Positions 1 through 7,582 of a stretch of DNA of 64,000 nucleotides are shown here, piece by piece. The position numbers were made by a program, and so were the translations under genes. Location of the stretch: contig NZ_JAIQZE010000003.1 of assembly GCF_020164595.1 (NCBI RefSeq), positions 124,001 through 188,000 on the forward strand. The letters are read 5' to 3'. The DNA is from Psychroflexus longus (GTDB lineage Bacteria > Bacteroidota > Bacteroidia > Flavobacteriales > Flavobacteriaceae). The notes under the pieces are model-generated. The model was not told where the DNA came from. It worked only from the letters and a program-made list of their open reading frames with translations, and ran no database searches. Every line of letters begins with the position of its first letter. Position 1 is the stretch's first letter.

Positions 1-2
1 CA

Positions 3-764
3 TCTATAGTGCCTAGTGGAATTCCAATCCATAGACCTCAAGGTCAGAAATTACCAAAAGGATCTGACGAACCTATTTTTGGCCCGACGCGCCATCTAGA
101 CTTCGAGCTTGAAATGGCATTTATCACTACAGCCAGTAATGTTCTAGGTGAGCCGATCCCAGCAGAGGAAGCTGAGAGCTATATTTTTGGAATGGTTTTG
201 TTTAACGACTGGAGCGCTAGAGATCTTCAAAAGTGGGAGTATCAGCCCTTAGGACCTTTCTTAGGCAAAAACTTCGGTTGTTCAATTTCACCATGGATTG
301 TGACTTTGGATGCTTTAGAGCCTTTCAGAGTTGAAGGGCCTTCGCCAATAAAAAAGTTATTACCTTATCTTGTAACAACTGGTAAAAAAAGTTTTGACAT
401 CAGTCTATCAGTATCAATTCGACCAGATAAAGGCGAAGAAACTACGATTACCAAGTCCAATTTTAAATACATGTATTGGAATATGAGTCAGCAATTGGCT
501 CACCACACAGTCAATGGATGTCCTGTAAATAGTGGGGACTTGATGGCGAGTGGAACGATTTCCGGTCCAACACCAGAATCCTATGGTTCAATGCTCGAAT
601 TATCCTGGAATGGGTCTAAGCCTATAAAGCTTAAAGATGGTCAAGAGCGCAGGTTTATTGAAGATAATGACACTGTGATTTTACGAGGTTACTGTCAGAA
701 TTATGAAGTAAGAATAGGATTTGGAGAGGTGTCAACTAAAATTCTTCCAATATTTAAATCTTAA
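3..764 (+). CDS. fahA: Fumarylacetoacetase, C-terminal part (5' end outside window)
   Basis: Last enzyme of tyrosine/homogentisate breakdown; it splits fumarylacetoacetate into fumarate and acetoacetate in the cytosol. The reading frame is open from the first base, so the gene begins outside the window; an in-frame GTG at 9 is only an internal valine. The family's conserved stretches are present: SGIPIHRPQG near the cut edge, the metal-site region FNDWSARDLQKWEYQPLGPF, and SGTISGPTPESYGSMLEL near the C terminus. About 250 residues of a roughly 420-residue family are visible. It converges on the DCC-family gene with a 7-base gap and no hairpin terminator. Homogentisate dioxygenase and HPPD are expected upstream, but that cannot be seen here. 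Confidence 0.93.
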   Translation, partial: SIVPSGIPIHRPQGQKLPKGSDEPIFGPTRHLDFELEMAFITTASNVLGEPIPAEEAESYIFGMVLFNDWSARDLQKWEYQPLGPFLGKNFGCSISPWIVTLDALEPFRVEGPSPIKKLLPYLVTTGKKSFDISLSVSIRPDKGEETTITKSNFKYMYWNMSQQLAHHTVNGCPVNSGDLMASGTISGPTPESYGSMLELSWNGSKPIKLKDGQERRFIEDNDTVILRGYCQNYEVRIGFGEVSTKILPIFKS

Positions 765-771
765 TTAAGTA

Positions 772-1188
772 TTAAGTATCAAGAAATCTAGATTGTTCAT
801 CTTCTGAGGGCATCGGGCAAGTTTCTGACTTTCCGAACCATTGATAGCGATTTCTGGCTATATAGTCATAAATAATATTTCTAAAGCCTTCTGGTAAAAA
901 TAAAAAAAGACTTAATGCGGTGTACAACCCGCTTAGGTCTTTACTAATTTCTAAAGCAGCCGTCGACTTTATATAATAGGCATTTCCTGGATCTATTAAA
1001 ATTATAGAATCAATTTTAGAAGTATCAATTCCTCGCTCTGAAGTTAATTTTTGACCCAGATCACTCTGTAAGGAAGCAAACCTAAAAATGTCTTTTTTGT
1101 CCCTTTTCATGATAAATCTCACCGAAGAATTGCAGAAATTGCAAATACCATCAAAAAGAACAATTTTTTTATTTTCTGGTAGATCCAT
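772..1188 (-). CDS. DCC family thiol-disulfide oxidoreductase (DUF393)
   Basis: Small cytosolic protein of 138 residues belonging to the DCC family (DUF393), proposed thioredoxin-like oxidoreductases. The defining motif FDGICNFCN with CxxC lies at residues 12-20, and the later RYQWFGKSETCPMP region fits the family. Its ATG overlaps the stop codon of mutS2 by one base (TAATG on the minus strand), so it is probably translated by coupling from the mutS2 message. The substrate is unknown for most members; the assignment rests on the motif and the length. Confidence 0.85.
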   Translation of the reverse strand: MDLPENKKIVLFDGICNFCNSSVRFIMKRDKKDIFRFASLQSDLGQKLTSERGIDTSKIDSIILIDPGNAYYIKSTAALEISKDLSGLYTALSLFLFLPEGFRNIIYDYIARNRYQWFGKSETCPMPSEDEQSRFLDT

Positions 1189-3362
1189 TATTTCGCTCGC
1201 TTTACAAGTTCTAATTGGTCATCGGAAACACTAGTTGTGAACATCCCATAGTTGACGACAACTTTTCCTTTTTCAAATTTATCGATTGTTCCTACAGCTC
1301 TTCCGTCGTAAATTCTTACGGAATCTCCTTCTTTCAATACTGGTTTATCAGGCATTTTGGAAGCATTTTTTTCTTCCTTTATCTTATCTTTTTTCTTTTT
1401 AGTTCTTATTTTTTCAACCTTCTCTTGGGCCTCCTCTTTTATTTTCTTTTCCTTTTCTCTCTGGATTTTCTCATCCTTACGAGTTTGCTTGATTCGTTTT
1501 GAATTCTCACGCTCGATTATTTTTAGGATATTGGAATAGAGCTGCTTTTTATTTTTATTGTTGAAATATTGTAGGCCAATTTTATCAACCTTTTCTCCAA
1601 TACCAATCATGCGTTGGTTGCTATCATAAAGTTCTTGATAACTTTCCAGCTTCTGTTGAATTTTAGAATTAATTTCATCAAACTTTTCTTGTTCTTTCCG
1701 GGTTTCGTCAGTTTTTGACTTTAATTCTGAATTTGTTTTTGCAAGCTTAGATCGTTCCATCTGTAACTTGGCGATACTTTTATCAAACCTGATTTTGCCA
1801 CGTTCAACTTTTTTCTTCGCCCTGTTGATTAAGCTGAAAGGAATTCCGTTTTTCTGAGCCACCTCAAAAGTAAACGAGCTACCAGCTTCTCCAAGTTTAA
1901 GTTCAAATAATGGTTCCATGGTATAACTATCAAAAGCCATATTAGCATTGACAATTTCTGGATTTTCATTAGCCATCATTTTCAAATTGGCGTAATGTGT
2001 GGTAATAATGCCATAGGCTTTTTTCTCATGAAAAACTTCAAGAAATGTTTCAGCTAAAGCACCTCCGAGTTCAGGATCGGAACCCGTTCCAAATTCATCG
2101 ATTAAAAACAAGGTTTTGTCATCGCATGTTTTTAAGAATTTTCTCATGTTCTTCAATCGGTAACTGTAGGTGCTTAAATGGTTTTCGATGCTTTGGTTGT
2201 CACCAATATCTGTAAGTATTTTATCAAAAAAACAAATCCTGGAATATTCATGCACTGGAACTAACATGCCAGCTTGGAGCATGATTTGTACAAGACCAAT
2301 AGTTTTCAATGTGATGCTTTTCCCACCTGCATTAGGACCAGAGATTACAATGATTTGTTGGGAGTCATCCAGAGTAATATCTTGGGGGTAGGTTTTTTCA
2401 CCAATTTTGTTGTGATTAATCAGTAAAAGAGGGTGGTAAGCGTCCTTGAGGTAAATTTCTTTTTCAGTTGTGATTTTTGGAAGTAAGCCGTCGTAAAGTT
2501 CAGCGTATTTTACTTTAGCTGAAATTAAATCAACTTCACTTAAGTAATTTTGATATTGTTTTAAAAGATCGACAAAAGGTCTCAAATAGTTTGTCAGCGC
2601 CTTTAGTATTCTGTTGACTTCTTCTTTTTCCTCATATTCTGCTTCATCCAATTCTCTTTCGGACTGCTGAGTTTCTTCTGGTTGGATATAAACTATATTC
2701 CCAGATTTGGAACTTCCTAGCATACTCCCTTTTACTTTTCTCTTGTGCATAGCGGTAACCGCCAAAACTCTAACGCTATCTACAACAGACTCTTTTATAT
2801 CATCAAGATAACCGTAACTGCTATATTTGGATAATGCTTTTGAAAAACTCGAGTTGATTTTTCCTTTTGCAACATTTATCGTCTTTCTGATTCTAAATAA
2901 TTCAGGTGTAGCATCATTTCTAATGTCCCCAAATTTGTCGATAATTCTACGTATTTCATCTACAATCGCAGTAGTATATTCGATTGGCTGGGTAGATCTG
3001 TAAAGGTTAGGATATAATTCTTTGTATTTTTGGAAATACTTGATATGAATATTGCAGGTTTCAGAAAGATTTAAAATTTTCCTGAATCCGTTCAACTCCA
3101 TGACAGAGCCTTCAATGTTTAAAATTTTGATGGCTTCATCGACACTCTCAAACCCATGGTTAGGAATAGGTTTTTCCTGTAAAGCAGACGATTTATATTC
3201 TTCTGTCTGGTTAAGGTGAAAGTGAATGGATTTATAAGAAGAGTAAGGAGTGAGCTTTAAAGCTTTTTCTTGTCCCTTGTTTGTTATACAGTAGTGACTC
3301 AATTGTGAGCAAACTGCTGGAAATTCTAAATCTATTAAGGCTTTTTCGCTTATTTTTATCAT
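1188..3362 (-). CDS. mutS2: MutS2-type DNA mismatch repair ATPase lacking the Smr nuclease domain
   Basis: MutS2 family ATPase of 724 residues, linked in other bacteria to suppression of recombination and to ribosome rescue. The N-terminal core/lever region is followed by the ABC-type ATPase with Walker A GPNAGGKS at residues 342-349, a Walker B-like LFLIDEFGTGSDP, and the signature region further on. A long charged coiled coil rich in K and E follows (about residues 540-660), then a small KOW/beta-barrel-like end (GDSVRIYDGRAVGTIDKF). Well-studied MutS2 proteins such as that of Bacillus subtilis (about 785 residues) end in a Smr endonuclease domain. Here the protein stops after the barrel and no Smr motif is visible. 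A -7 promoter box lies 26 bases upstream. Confidence 0.9.
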   Translation of the reverse strand: MIKISEKALIDLEFPAVCSQLSHYCITNKGQEKALKLTPYSSYKSIHFHLNQTEEYKSSALQEKPIPNHGFESVDEAIKILNIEGSVMELNGFRKILNLSETCNIHIKYFQKYKELYPNLYRSTQPIEYTTAIVDEIRRIIDKFGDIRNDATPELFRIRKTINVAKGKINSSFSKALSKYSSYGYLDDIKESVVDSVRVLAVTAMHKRKVKGSMLGSSKSGNIVYIQPEETQQSERELDEAEYEEKEEVNRILKALTNYLRPFVDLLKQYQNYLSEVDLISAKVKYAELYDGLLPKITTEKEIYLKDAYHPLLLINHNKIGEKTYPQDITLDDSQQIIVISGPNAGGKSITLKTIGLVQIMLQAGMLVPVHEYSRICFFDKILTDIGDNQSIENHLSTYSYRLKNMRKFLKTCDDKTLFLIDEFGTGSDPELGGALAETFLEVFHEKKAYGIITTHYANLKMMANENPEIVNANMAFDSYTMEPLFELKLGEAGSSFTFEVAQKNGIPFSLINRAKKKVERGKIRFDKSIAKLQMERSKLAKTNSELKSKTDETRKEQEKFDEINSKIQQKLESYQELYDSNQRMIGIGEKVDKIGLQYFNNKNKKQLYSNILKIIERENSKRIKQTRKDEKIQREKEKKIKEEAQEKVEKIRTKKKKDKIKEEKNASKMPDKPVLKEGDSVRIYDGRAVGTIDKFEKGKVVVNYGMFTTSVSDDQLELVKRAK

Positions 3363-3388
3363 ACTAAAATTCTACATTCGTAGTTCCA

Positions 3389-3396
3389 CAAAAATA
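3389..3396 (-). promoter_or_regulatory. Bacteroidota -7 box for mutS2
   Basis: Read on the minus strand this is TATTTTTG, an exact match to TAnnTTTG. It lies 26 bases before the mutS2 ATG in the 44-base gap shared with the divergent ung gene. No clear -33 TTTG was found. Confidence 0.5.
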
Positions 3397-3406
3397 CGTA
3401 TAATAA

Positions 3407-4072
3407 ATGGAGGTTCAGATTGAAGCAAATTGGAAAAATATCTTAAAAGATGAGTTCGAAAAACCTTATTTTGAATCGCTTATTAAGTTTGTGAAATCAG
3501 AATACAAGAGCAATAAATGTTATCCCAAAGGCTCAGATATTTTCAATGCATTTGAGTTTTCTCCATTTGATGAAACCAAGGTGGTTATTCTAGGTCAGGA
3601 TCCTTATCATGGACCAGGTCAAGCTCATGGGCTTTCGTTTTCTGTTCCAAAAGGAGTTGCTGTGCCACCTTCCCTTCAGAATATTTATAGAGAAATGAAA
3701 GACGACTTAAATGTTGATTCGCCAAATCACGGAAATTTAGAAGATTGGGCGAAACAAGGCGTTTTACTGCTCAATGCCACCCTAACAGTAAGAGCACATG
3801 AAGCTGGGAGTCATCAAAATAAAGGATGGGAGATTTTTACAGACGAAGTTATCAAGAAACTATCCGCACATAAGGAAGGGATTATTTTTTTGCTGTGGGG
3901 TGGATTTGCCAAAAAGAAATCAAAACTTATCGATTCTAGTAAGCATCATATTTTAACCTCTGGTCATCCGTCACCTTTAAGCGCTAACCGTGGATATTGG
4001 TTTGGTAATAAACATTTCAGTAAAACCAATCAAATTTTACAGGAACAAGGCGATGATGCAATTCAATGGTAG
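3407..4072 (+). CDS. ung: Uracil-DNA glycosylase, family 1
   Basis: Removes uracil from DNA to start base-excision repair. All family-1 motifs are visible: the water-activating loop GQDPYHGP at residues 63-70 (Asp65 catalytic, His70), the uracil pocket Asn in LLLNATLTVR, and the C-terminal loop HPSPLSANRGYWFG that inserts into DNA. The length of 221 residues is typical. It is divergent from mutS2, giving a repair-themed pair on a shared 44-base intergenic region, and convergent with a small membrane protein whose stop codon starts one base after the TAG. Confidence 0.97.
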   Translation: MEVQIEANWKNILKDEFEKPYFESLIKFVKSEYKSNKCYPKGSDIFNAFEFSPFDETKVVILGQDPYHGPGQAHGLSFSVPKGVAVPPSLQNIYREMKDDLNVDSPNHGNLEDWAKQGVLLLNATLTVRAHEAGSHQNKGWEIFTDEVIKKLSAHKEGIIFLLWGGFAKKKSKLIDSSKHHILTSGHPSPLSANRGYWFGNKHFSKTNQILQEQGDDAIQW

Positions 4073-4073
4073 C

Positions 4074-4265
4074 TTATTTATCGGCAAAAACAGGATCTGA
4101 TTTCTTCTCTGATTGAGACCAGATTTTTTGTGTATTAATTTTTATTTTCTTTTTGGTTGATTTCTTTTGAGAGTCACCGCAATCACAACTATACCTTAAT
4201 AGTAGGAAGTTAATAATTATAAGGCAGGCTACTATAGCAATTACATAAAACATATAAAAGATCAT
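4074..4265 (-). CDS. Small single-pass membrane protein, unknown function
   Basis: A 63-residue frame not matched to any family I recognise. It has a strongly hydrophobic N-terminal helix (residues 2-24, FYMFYVIAIVACLIIINFLL), a CDC motif just after it, and a lysine/serine-rich tail, so it looks like a single-pass protein with a cytosolic basic tail. It fills the gap between ung and the binding-protein gene with no competing frame. Reality is likely but not certain. Confidence 0.5.
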   Translation of the reverse strand: MIFYMFYVIAIVACLIIINFLLLRYSCDCGDSQKKSTKKKIKINTQKIWSQSEKKSDPVFADK

Positions 4266-4323
4266 TTAGGATGAATAATTCTTTCAACTATAAGATGTAC
4301 TAAAAAGAGATTGGTTGCGTGTT

Positions 4324-5169
4324 TTAAAAAATAAATTCAGAATATTTCTTTTCTTGATTAATAAGGTTTAAATCTTTAAGCTTTTTTTGCGTGAAATAAA
4401 CATCACTCTCAGAAAGCTGATTCTGACTCCATTCAGTAATTTTAAGCCATTCTTTTACATCTTTGATTTCTAGTTGATAACGTTTAGAAATAAGTTCCTC
4501 AATATGATTCAAACTCTTTAAAGTTTTACTTTTTTGATTTAGAGGATTTAATAATTTTTCAATCACTTCAGAATTATATTCTAAAAACCCGTCTGTAGTT
4601 ACAATAACAAAGCATGGCCAGGGCGTGGGTTCGTCTCCAAGTCTTCTAAAAATTCCATTATCAACTAACGGCTTTGTAGTAAAATGTTCCCAGAGGAAAT
4701 AATCTGATGTTCCCTCAGTGAGGGATTTTTTAGCCCCAGCAAGATTTTGAGTTGTTTTGAAGTCTAACTTACTTGTATTCCAGTTTTGATGATTTGCATG
4801 CACATAGGTCATAAGATGTGATCCAGAACCAAAACGGCTTATGGCAGCAGTTTGGTTTTGCAAATCTTCAATCTTATTAAAATCTGAATCTGCATGAACG
4901 TGAATACCCCACATGAGTGGACTTTTCACATAGGTTTGAATAATTTTGAAAGGACTACCATCACAGATTTCTTTTATGGAGCCTTCGGTGAGCATAACAG
5001 CTACGTCTATATCTCCATTTTTTAAAGCTTCACTCATTTCACCAGTGCCTCCGTGAAAATCTGTCCAAGTGACGTCAATGCCACTCTCTTCAAAACTTCC
5101 ATCTTCAATACACAAATGCCATGGCAAATTGAAATGTTCTGGAACTCCACCGACTTTTAGATTTGTCAT
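4324..5169 (-). CDS. Cytosolic periplasmic-binding-protein-like protein (type 2 fold)
   Basis: A 281-residue protein with the look of an NMT1/SsuA-type substrate-binding domain: an N-terminal strand with GGVPEHFNLPWHLC, then FHGGTGEMSEALKNGDIDVAV (the glycine-turn ligand region), then a hinge-like RFGSGSHLM. It starts directly with MTNLKVGG and has no signal peptide or lipobox, and there is no permease or ATPase beside it, so a transport role is doubtful. The layout resembles the Ca3427-like binding-protein group shared by marine bacteria and fungi (from memory, unverified). It follows the nucleoside phosphorylase by 11 bases and probably shares its transcript. The ligand is unknown. Confidence 0.75.
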   Translation of the reverse strand: MTNLKVGGVPEHFNLPWHLCIEDGSFEESGIDVTWTDFHGGTGEMSEALKNGDIDVAVMLTEGSIKEICDGSPFKIIQTYVKSPLMWGIHVHADSDFNKIEDLQNQTAAISRFGSGSHLMTYVHANHQNWNTSKLDFKTTQNLAGAKKSLTEGTSDYFLWEHFTTKPLVDNGIFRRLGDEPTPWPCFVIVTTDGFLEYNSEVIEKLLNPLNQKSKTLKSLNHIEELISKRYQLEIKDVKEWLKITEWSQNQLSESDVYFTQKKLKDLNLINQEKKYSEFIF

Positions 5170-5180
5170 AAAAATCTTTT

Positions 5181-6053
5181 TTAAAACTTGGCAAGTTTAT
5201 TAAGCGTTAATTGGATAAGAGAATCGACAGCAGCTTTTGGATTTTTACTAAAATTCCCTGTGGATCTATTAGCAATGATCGCATTCATTGACAAAGCACC
5301 ATGACCAAGAAGTTTTGCTAGTCCATAGATAGCACTGGTTTCCATCTCTAAATTGGTTATCGTTTTTCCATTAAAATCAAAATCAACCAATTGATCAATA
5401 AATGTTGGATCTTGAGTTTCTAGCCTAAGAGTCCTGCCCTGTGGGCCATAGAAGCCCAAGTTAGTTCCTGTAAAACCTGAAATTACGTTTTCTTCACTTT
5501 TGAAAAGATTTATCAACTCAGCATCTCCATTTACAATATAGGGTTGAGGCTTTTTTGAAGAAATCTTTAGATGTTCACAAAGTGCTTCTGTAGCCTGTTT
5601 ATTTAAAATGTCGTTTTTGTAGTAATGGAGTAAGCCATCAAAACCAACACCAGCTTCACTCATTACGAACTTATCCAGTTCAGCATGGGGTTGAATTCCT
5701 CCCGAAGTTCCAATTCTGATGAAATTCAATTTCTGATGCTTTGGTTTAATTTCTCTGGTTTCAAGATCAATATTAACCAAGGCATCCAATTCATTGATGA
5801 CAATATCTATGTTGTCTATTCCAATCCCCGTAGAAATAACGGTCATTTTTCTACCCTTGTAAAATCCAGTTTGAGTTTTGAATTCTCTTTTTTGAGTCTC
5901 AAATATAACCTCATCAAAATAGGAAGTCACTTTTGCTACTCTATCCTGGTCACCTACCGTAATAATGATATCAGAGATATCTTCCGGTTTTAAGTTGAGG
6001 TGATATATACTACCACCTGGATTTAATATTAATTCTGAAGATGCTATAGGCAT
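5181..6053 (-). CDS. Nucleoside phosphorylase (uridine phosphorylase-like)
   Basis: PNP/UDP phosphorylase superfamily enzyme of 290 residues, cleaving a nucleoside with phosphate in salvage. Visible family signatures are the early phosphate-site ITVGDQDRVAKV, the central IRIGTSGGIQP, and the substrate-binding NLEMETSAIYGLAKLLGH with its conserved Glu and Met. The base specificity cannot be set from the sequence alone; the pattern is closest to uridine phosphorylases. It heads a two-gene unit with the cytosolic binding-protein-like gene, which suggests, without proving, that the latter handles a nucleoside-related ligand. Confidence 0.88.
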   Translation of the reverse strand: MPIASSELILNPGGSIYHLNLKPEDISDIIITVGDQDRVAKVTSYFDEVIFETQKREFKTQTGFYKGRKMTVISTGIGIDNIDIVINELDALVNIDLETREIKPKHQKLNFIRIGTSGGIQPHAELDKFVMSEAGVGFDGLLHYYKNDILNKQATEALCEHLKISSKKPQPYIVNGDAELINLFKSEENVISGFTGTNLGFYGPQGRTLRLETQDPTFIDQLVDFDFNGKTITNLEMETSAIYGLAKLLGHGALSMNAIIANRSTGNFSKNPKAAVDSLIQLTLNKLAKF

Positions 6054-6068
6054 ATTTTATGTTTTAAA

Positions 6069-6136
6069 AGGCCTGACTGCTATGACTCACACCTATATAT
6101 ATTTAATTGTTGCAAGGTTCAAACCCTGTCTGGTCT
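6069..6136 (+). other. tRNA-like remnant (possible decayed tRNA)
   Basis: In a 117-base gap, AGGCCTG (6069-6075) can pair with CTGGTCT (6130-6136) at six of seven positions, and a T-loop-like TTCAAAC sits where a T arm should be. However, only three of five T-stem pairs form, no convincing D or anticodon arm is visible, and the length (68) is short. It could be a decayed tRNA, an old attachment scar, or chance. Confidence 0.2.
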
Positions 6137-6170
6137 GAAAATTTTAAAAAGGAAAAAGTTCAATCCTAGA

Positions 6171-6506
6171 TTAACCTCCCACGCGTTTTACGTTGAAACC
6201 AAGATCTTTTAATAATTCCATAATTTGATCTCTGTAGTCCCCTTGAATGATAATTTCTTCATTCTTGTGGCTTCCGCCAACTCCAATGTCTTTCTTAAGG
6301 TATTTTGTGAGGTTCTGAAAATCTTTTTTAGCTCCTGTATAACCTTTTATCAACGTATTGGCCTTTCCTTTTCTTTTGGAGAACTCACAGATTAATGGAT
6401 CTGTTTGTAACCAAATATCAAGTTCGTCAGTTTTAGAAGTCGATTTCTCTTCTTTCTGAGGTTCATGATTCGGGAATAAGTCTTTAAGTTGGTCTTTAAG
6501 ATCCAT
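6171..6506 (-). CDS. SUI1/eIF1-like translation factor (YciH family)
   Basis: A 111-residue SUI1-domain protein, the bacterial counterpart of eukaryotic initiation factor eIF1 (YciH in Escherichia coli), thought to act at the ribosomal P site in start selection. The SUI1 core is clear: KGYTGAKKDFQNLTKYLK followed by GVGGSHKNEEIIIQGDYRD and a C-terminal helix ending LKDLGFNVKRVGG. The first 40 residues are a polar, flexible extension. It starts 3 bases after the oxygenase gene and is presumably in the same transcript. Confidence 0.93.
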   Translation of the reverse strand: MDLKDQLKDLFPNHEPQKEEKSTSKTDELDIWLQTDPLICEFSKRKGKANTLIKGYTGAKKDFQNLTKYLKKDIGVGGSHKNEEIIIQGDYRDQIMELLKDLGFNVKRVGG

Positions 6507-6509
6507 GCT

Positions 6510-7466
6510 TTACTCTTTTATCAGTCCAATTTCAACTAGTCGCTGATGCAGAAACTCACCGGCTGTAATGTCTTCGTAGTGTTTAGGATTATCTTCATCA
6601 ATACACTCATCAAGGCAATCCAGTCTCATATCACTTCTAGGATGTAGGAAAAAAGGTATGGAGTATCTAGGTTTGTCCCATTCTTCTTTAGGTGGATTCA
6701 CAACCCTATGAATAGTAGATCTCAGCTTATTATTGGTATGTCTCTCGAGCATATCACCGACGTTGATCACGAGTTCATCTTCTTTAGGTATAGCGTCAAT
6801 CCATTCACCATCTTTACGCTTCACCTGTAATCCTCCTGCAGATGCACCCATCAATAAAGTAATCAGATTGATGTCTCCGTGTGCCCCAGCTCTCACGGCA
6901 CCTTTAGGTTCTGTTTCTATAGGTGGATAATGAATTGGTCGTAAAATGGAATTACCATTACTTGCCCAATGATCAAAATAATATTCATTAAGTCCTATAT
7001 ATAAGGCTAATGCTCTCAAGACATAAATACCAGTTTTCTCGAGCATTCTGTAAGCTTCCATGCCAACTTCATTAAATGCAGGGAGTTCTTCTACCTTAAT
7101 ATTTTCTGGATATTTTTCAATAAGCTTAGCATCTTCTTCGGGCTCTTGTCCAAAGTGCCAAAATTCTTTAAGGTCGCCTTCCTTCTTCCCTTTAGCATGT
7201 TCTTTTCCAAATGAAACATAACCACGTTGACCTCCTAAATCTTCTCTTTCATATTTCTTTTTGGTCTCTTCTGGAAGGTTGAAAAAAGCTTTAACCTGAT
7301 TATATAATTCTTCGACTAGTTTTTCATCTAAAAAGTGATGATTCAAAGCTACAAAACCTATTTCTTCATAGGCTGAACCTATTTCATCAACAAATTTTTG
7401 TTTCCTTTTTGGATCCTCTGATAAAAAATCTGATAAATCAACACTTGGGATATTTGTAATGGGCAT
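6510..7466 (-). CDS. Isopenicillin N synthase-like 2-oxoglutarate/Fe(II) oxygenase
   Basis: A 318-residue oxygenase with the DIOX_N and 2OG-FeII_Oxy halves of the isopenicillin N synthase family. The iron ligands are His196 and Asp198 (HGDINLITLL) and His253 (STIHRVVNP); the co-substrate-binding R-x-S is RYS at 267-269. All are present, so it should be active. These flavobacterial enzymes are widespread and mostly uncharacterised, and no beta-lactam gene is nearby, so antibiotic synthesis is not implied. It is first in a two-gene unit with the SUI1 gene, with a -7 box 19 bases upstream. Confidence 0.9.
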   Translation of the reverse strand: MPITNIPSVDLSDFLSEDPKRKQKFVDEIGSAYEEIGFVALNHHFLDEKLVEELYNQVKAFFNLPEETKKKYEREDLGGQRGYVSFGKEHAKGKKEGDLKEFWHFGQEPEEDAKLIEKYPENIKVEELPAFNEVGMEAYRMLEKTGIYVLRALALYIGLNEYYFDHWASNGNSILRPIHYPPIETEPKGAVRAGAHGDINLITLLMGASAGGLQVKRKDGEWIDAIPKEDELVINVGDMLERHTNNKLRSTIHRVVNPPKEEWDKPRYSIPFFLHPRSDMRLDCLDECIDEDNPKHYEDITAGEFLHQRLVEIGLIKE

Positions 7467-7485
7467 GCTTTTAAATTTAGAAAAA

Positions 7486-7493
7486 CAAATTTA
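7486..7493 (-). promoter_or_regulatory. -7 box for the oxygenase-SUI1 unit
   Basis: TAAATTTG on the minus strand, an exact TAnnTTTG match 19 bases before the ATG at 7466. It lies in the divergent region shared with the E1 gene. Confidence 0.5.
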
Positions 7494-7551
7494 ATGAATT
7501 TTATTCAACAAGAATTTTAGCATTCTATATAATTAAAAGTTTTCATTATAA

Positions 7552-7559
7552 TACATTTG
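7552..7559 (+). promoter_or_regulatory. -7 box for the E1 alpha/beta gene
   Basis: TACATTTG, an exact TAnnTTTG match 23 bases before the ATG at 7583. No clear -33 TTTG was found. Confidence 0.5.
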
Positions 7560-7582
7560 GTTGGAAAGATAATATCTAACCT

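Noticed and set aside
1215-1539. Plus-strand open frames of 95 and 60 codons over mutS2
   Set aside because: They are the reverse side of the Lys/Glu-rich coiled coil and give Phe/Ser-rich nonsense; mutS2 is clearly the real gene.
6054-6170. Calling a functional tRNA gene in this gap
   Set aside because: No D arm or anticodon arm could be built and the T stem pairs poorly; kept only as a low-confidence remnant.
6510-7466. Isopenicillin N synthase as an antibiotic biosynthesis gene
   Set aside because: The fold and iron ligands fit the oxygenase superfamily, but no ACV synthetase or beta-lactam genes are nearby; such oxygenases are widespread with other roles.
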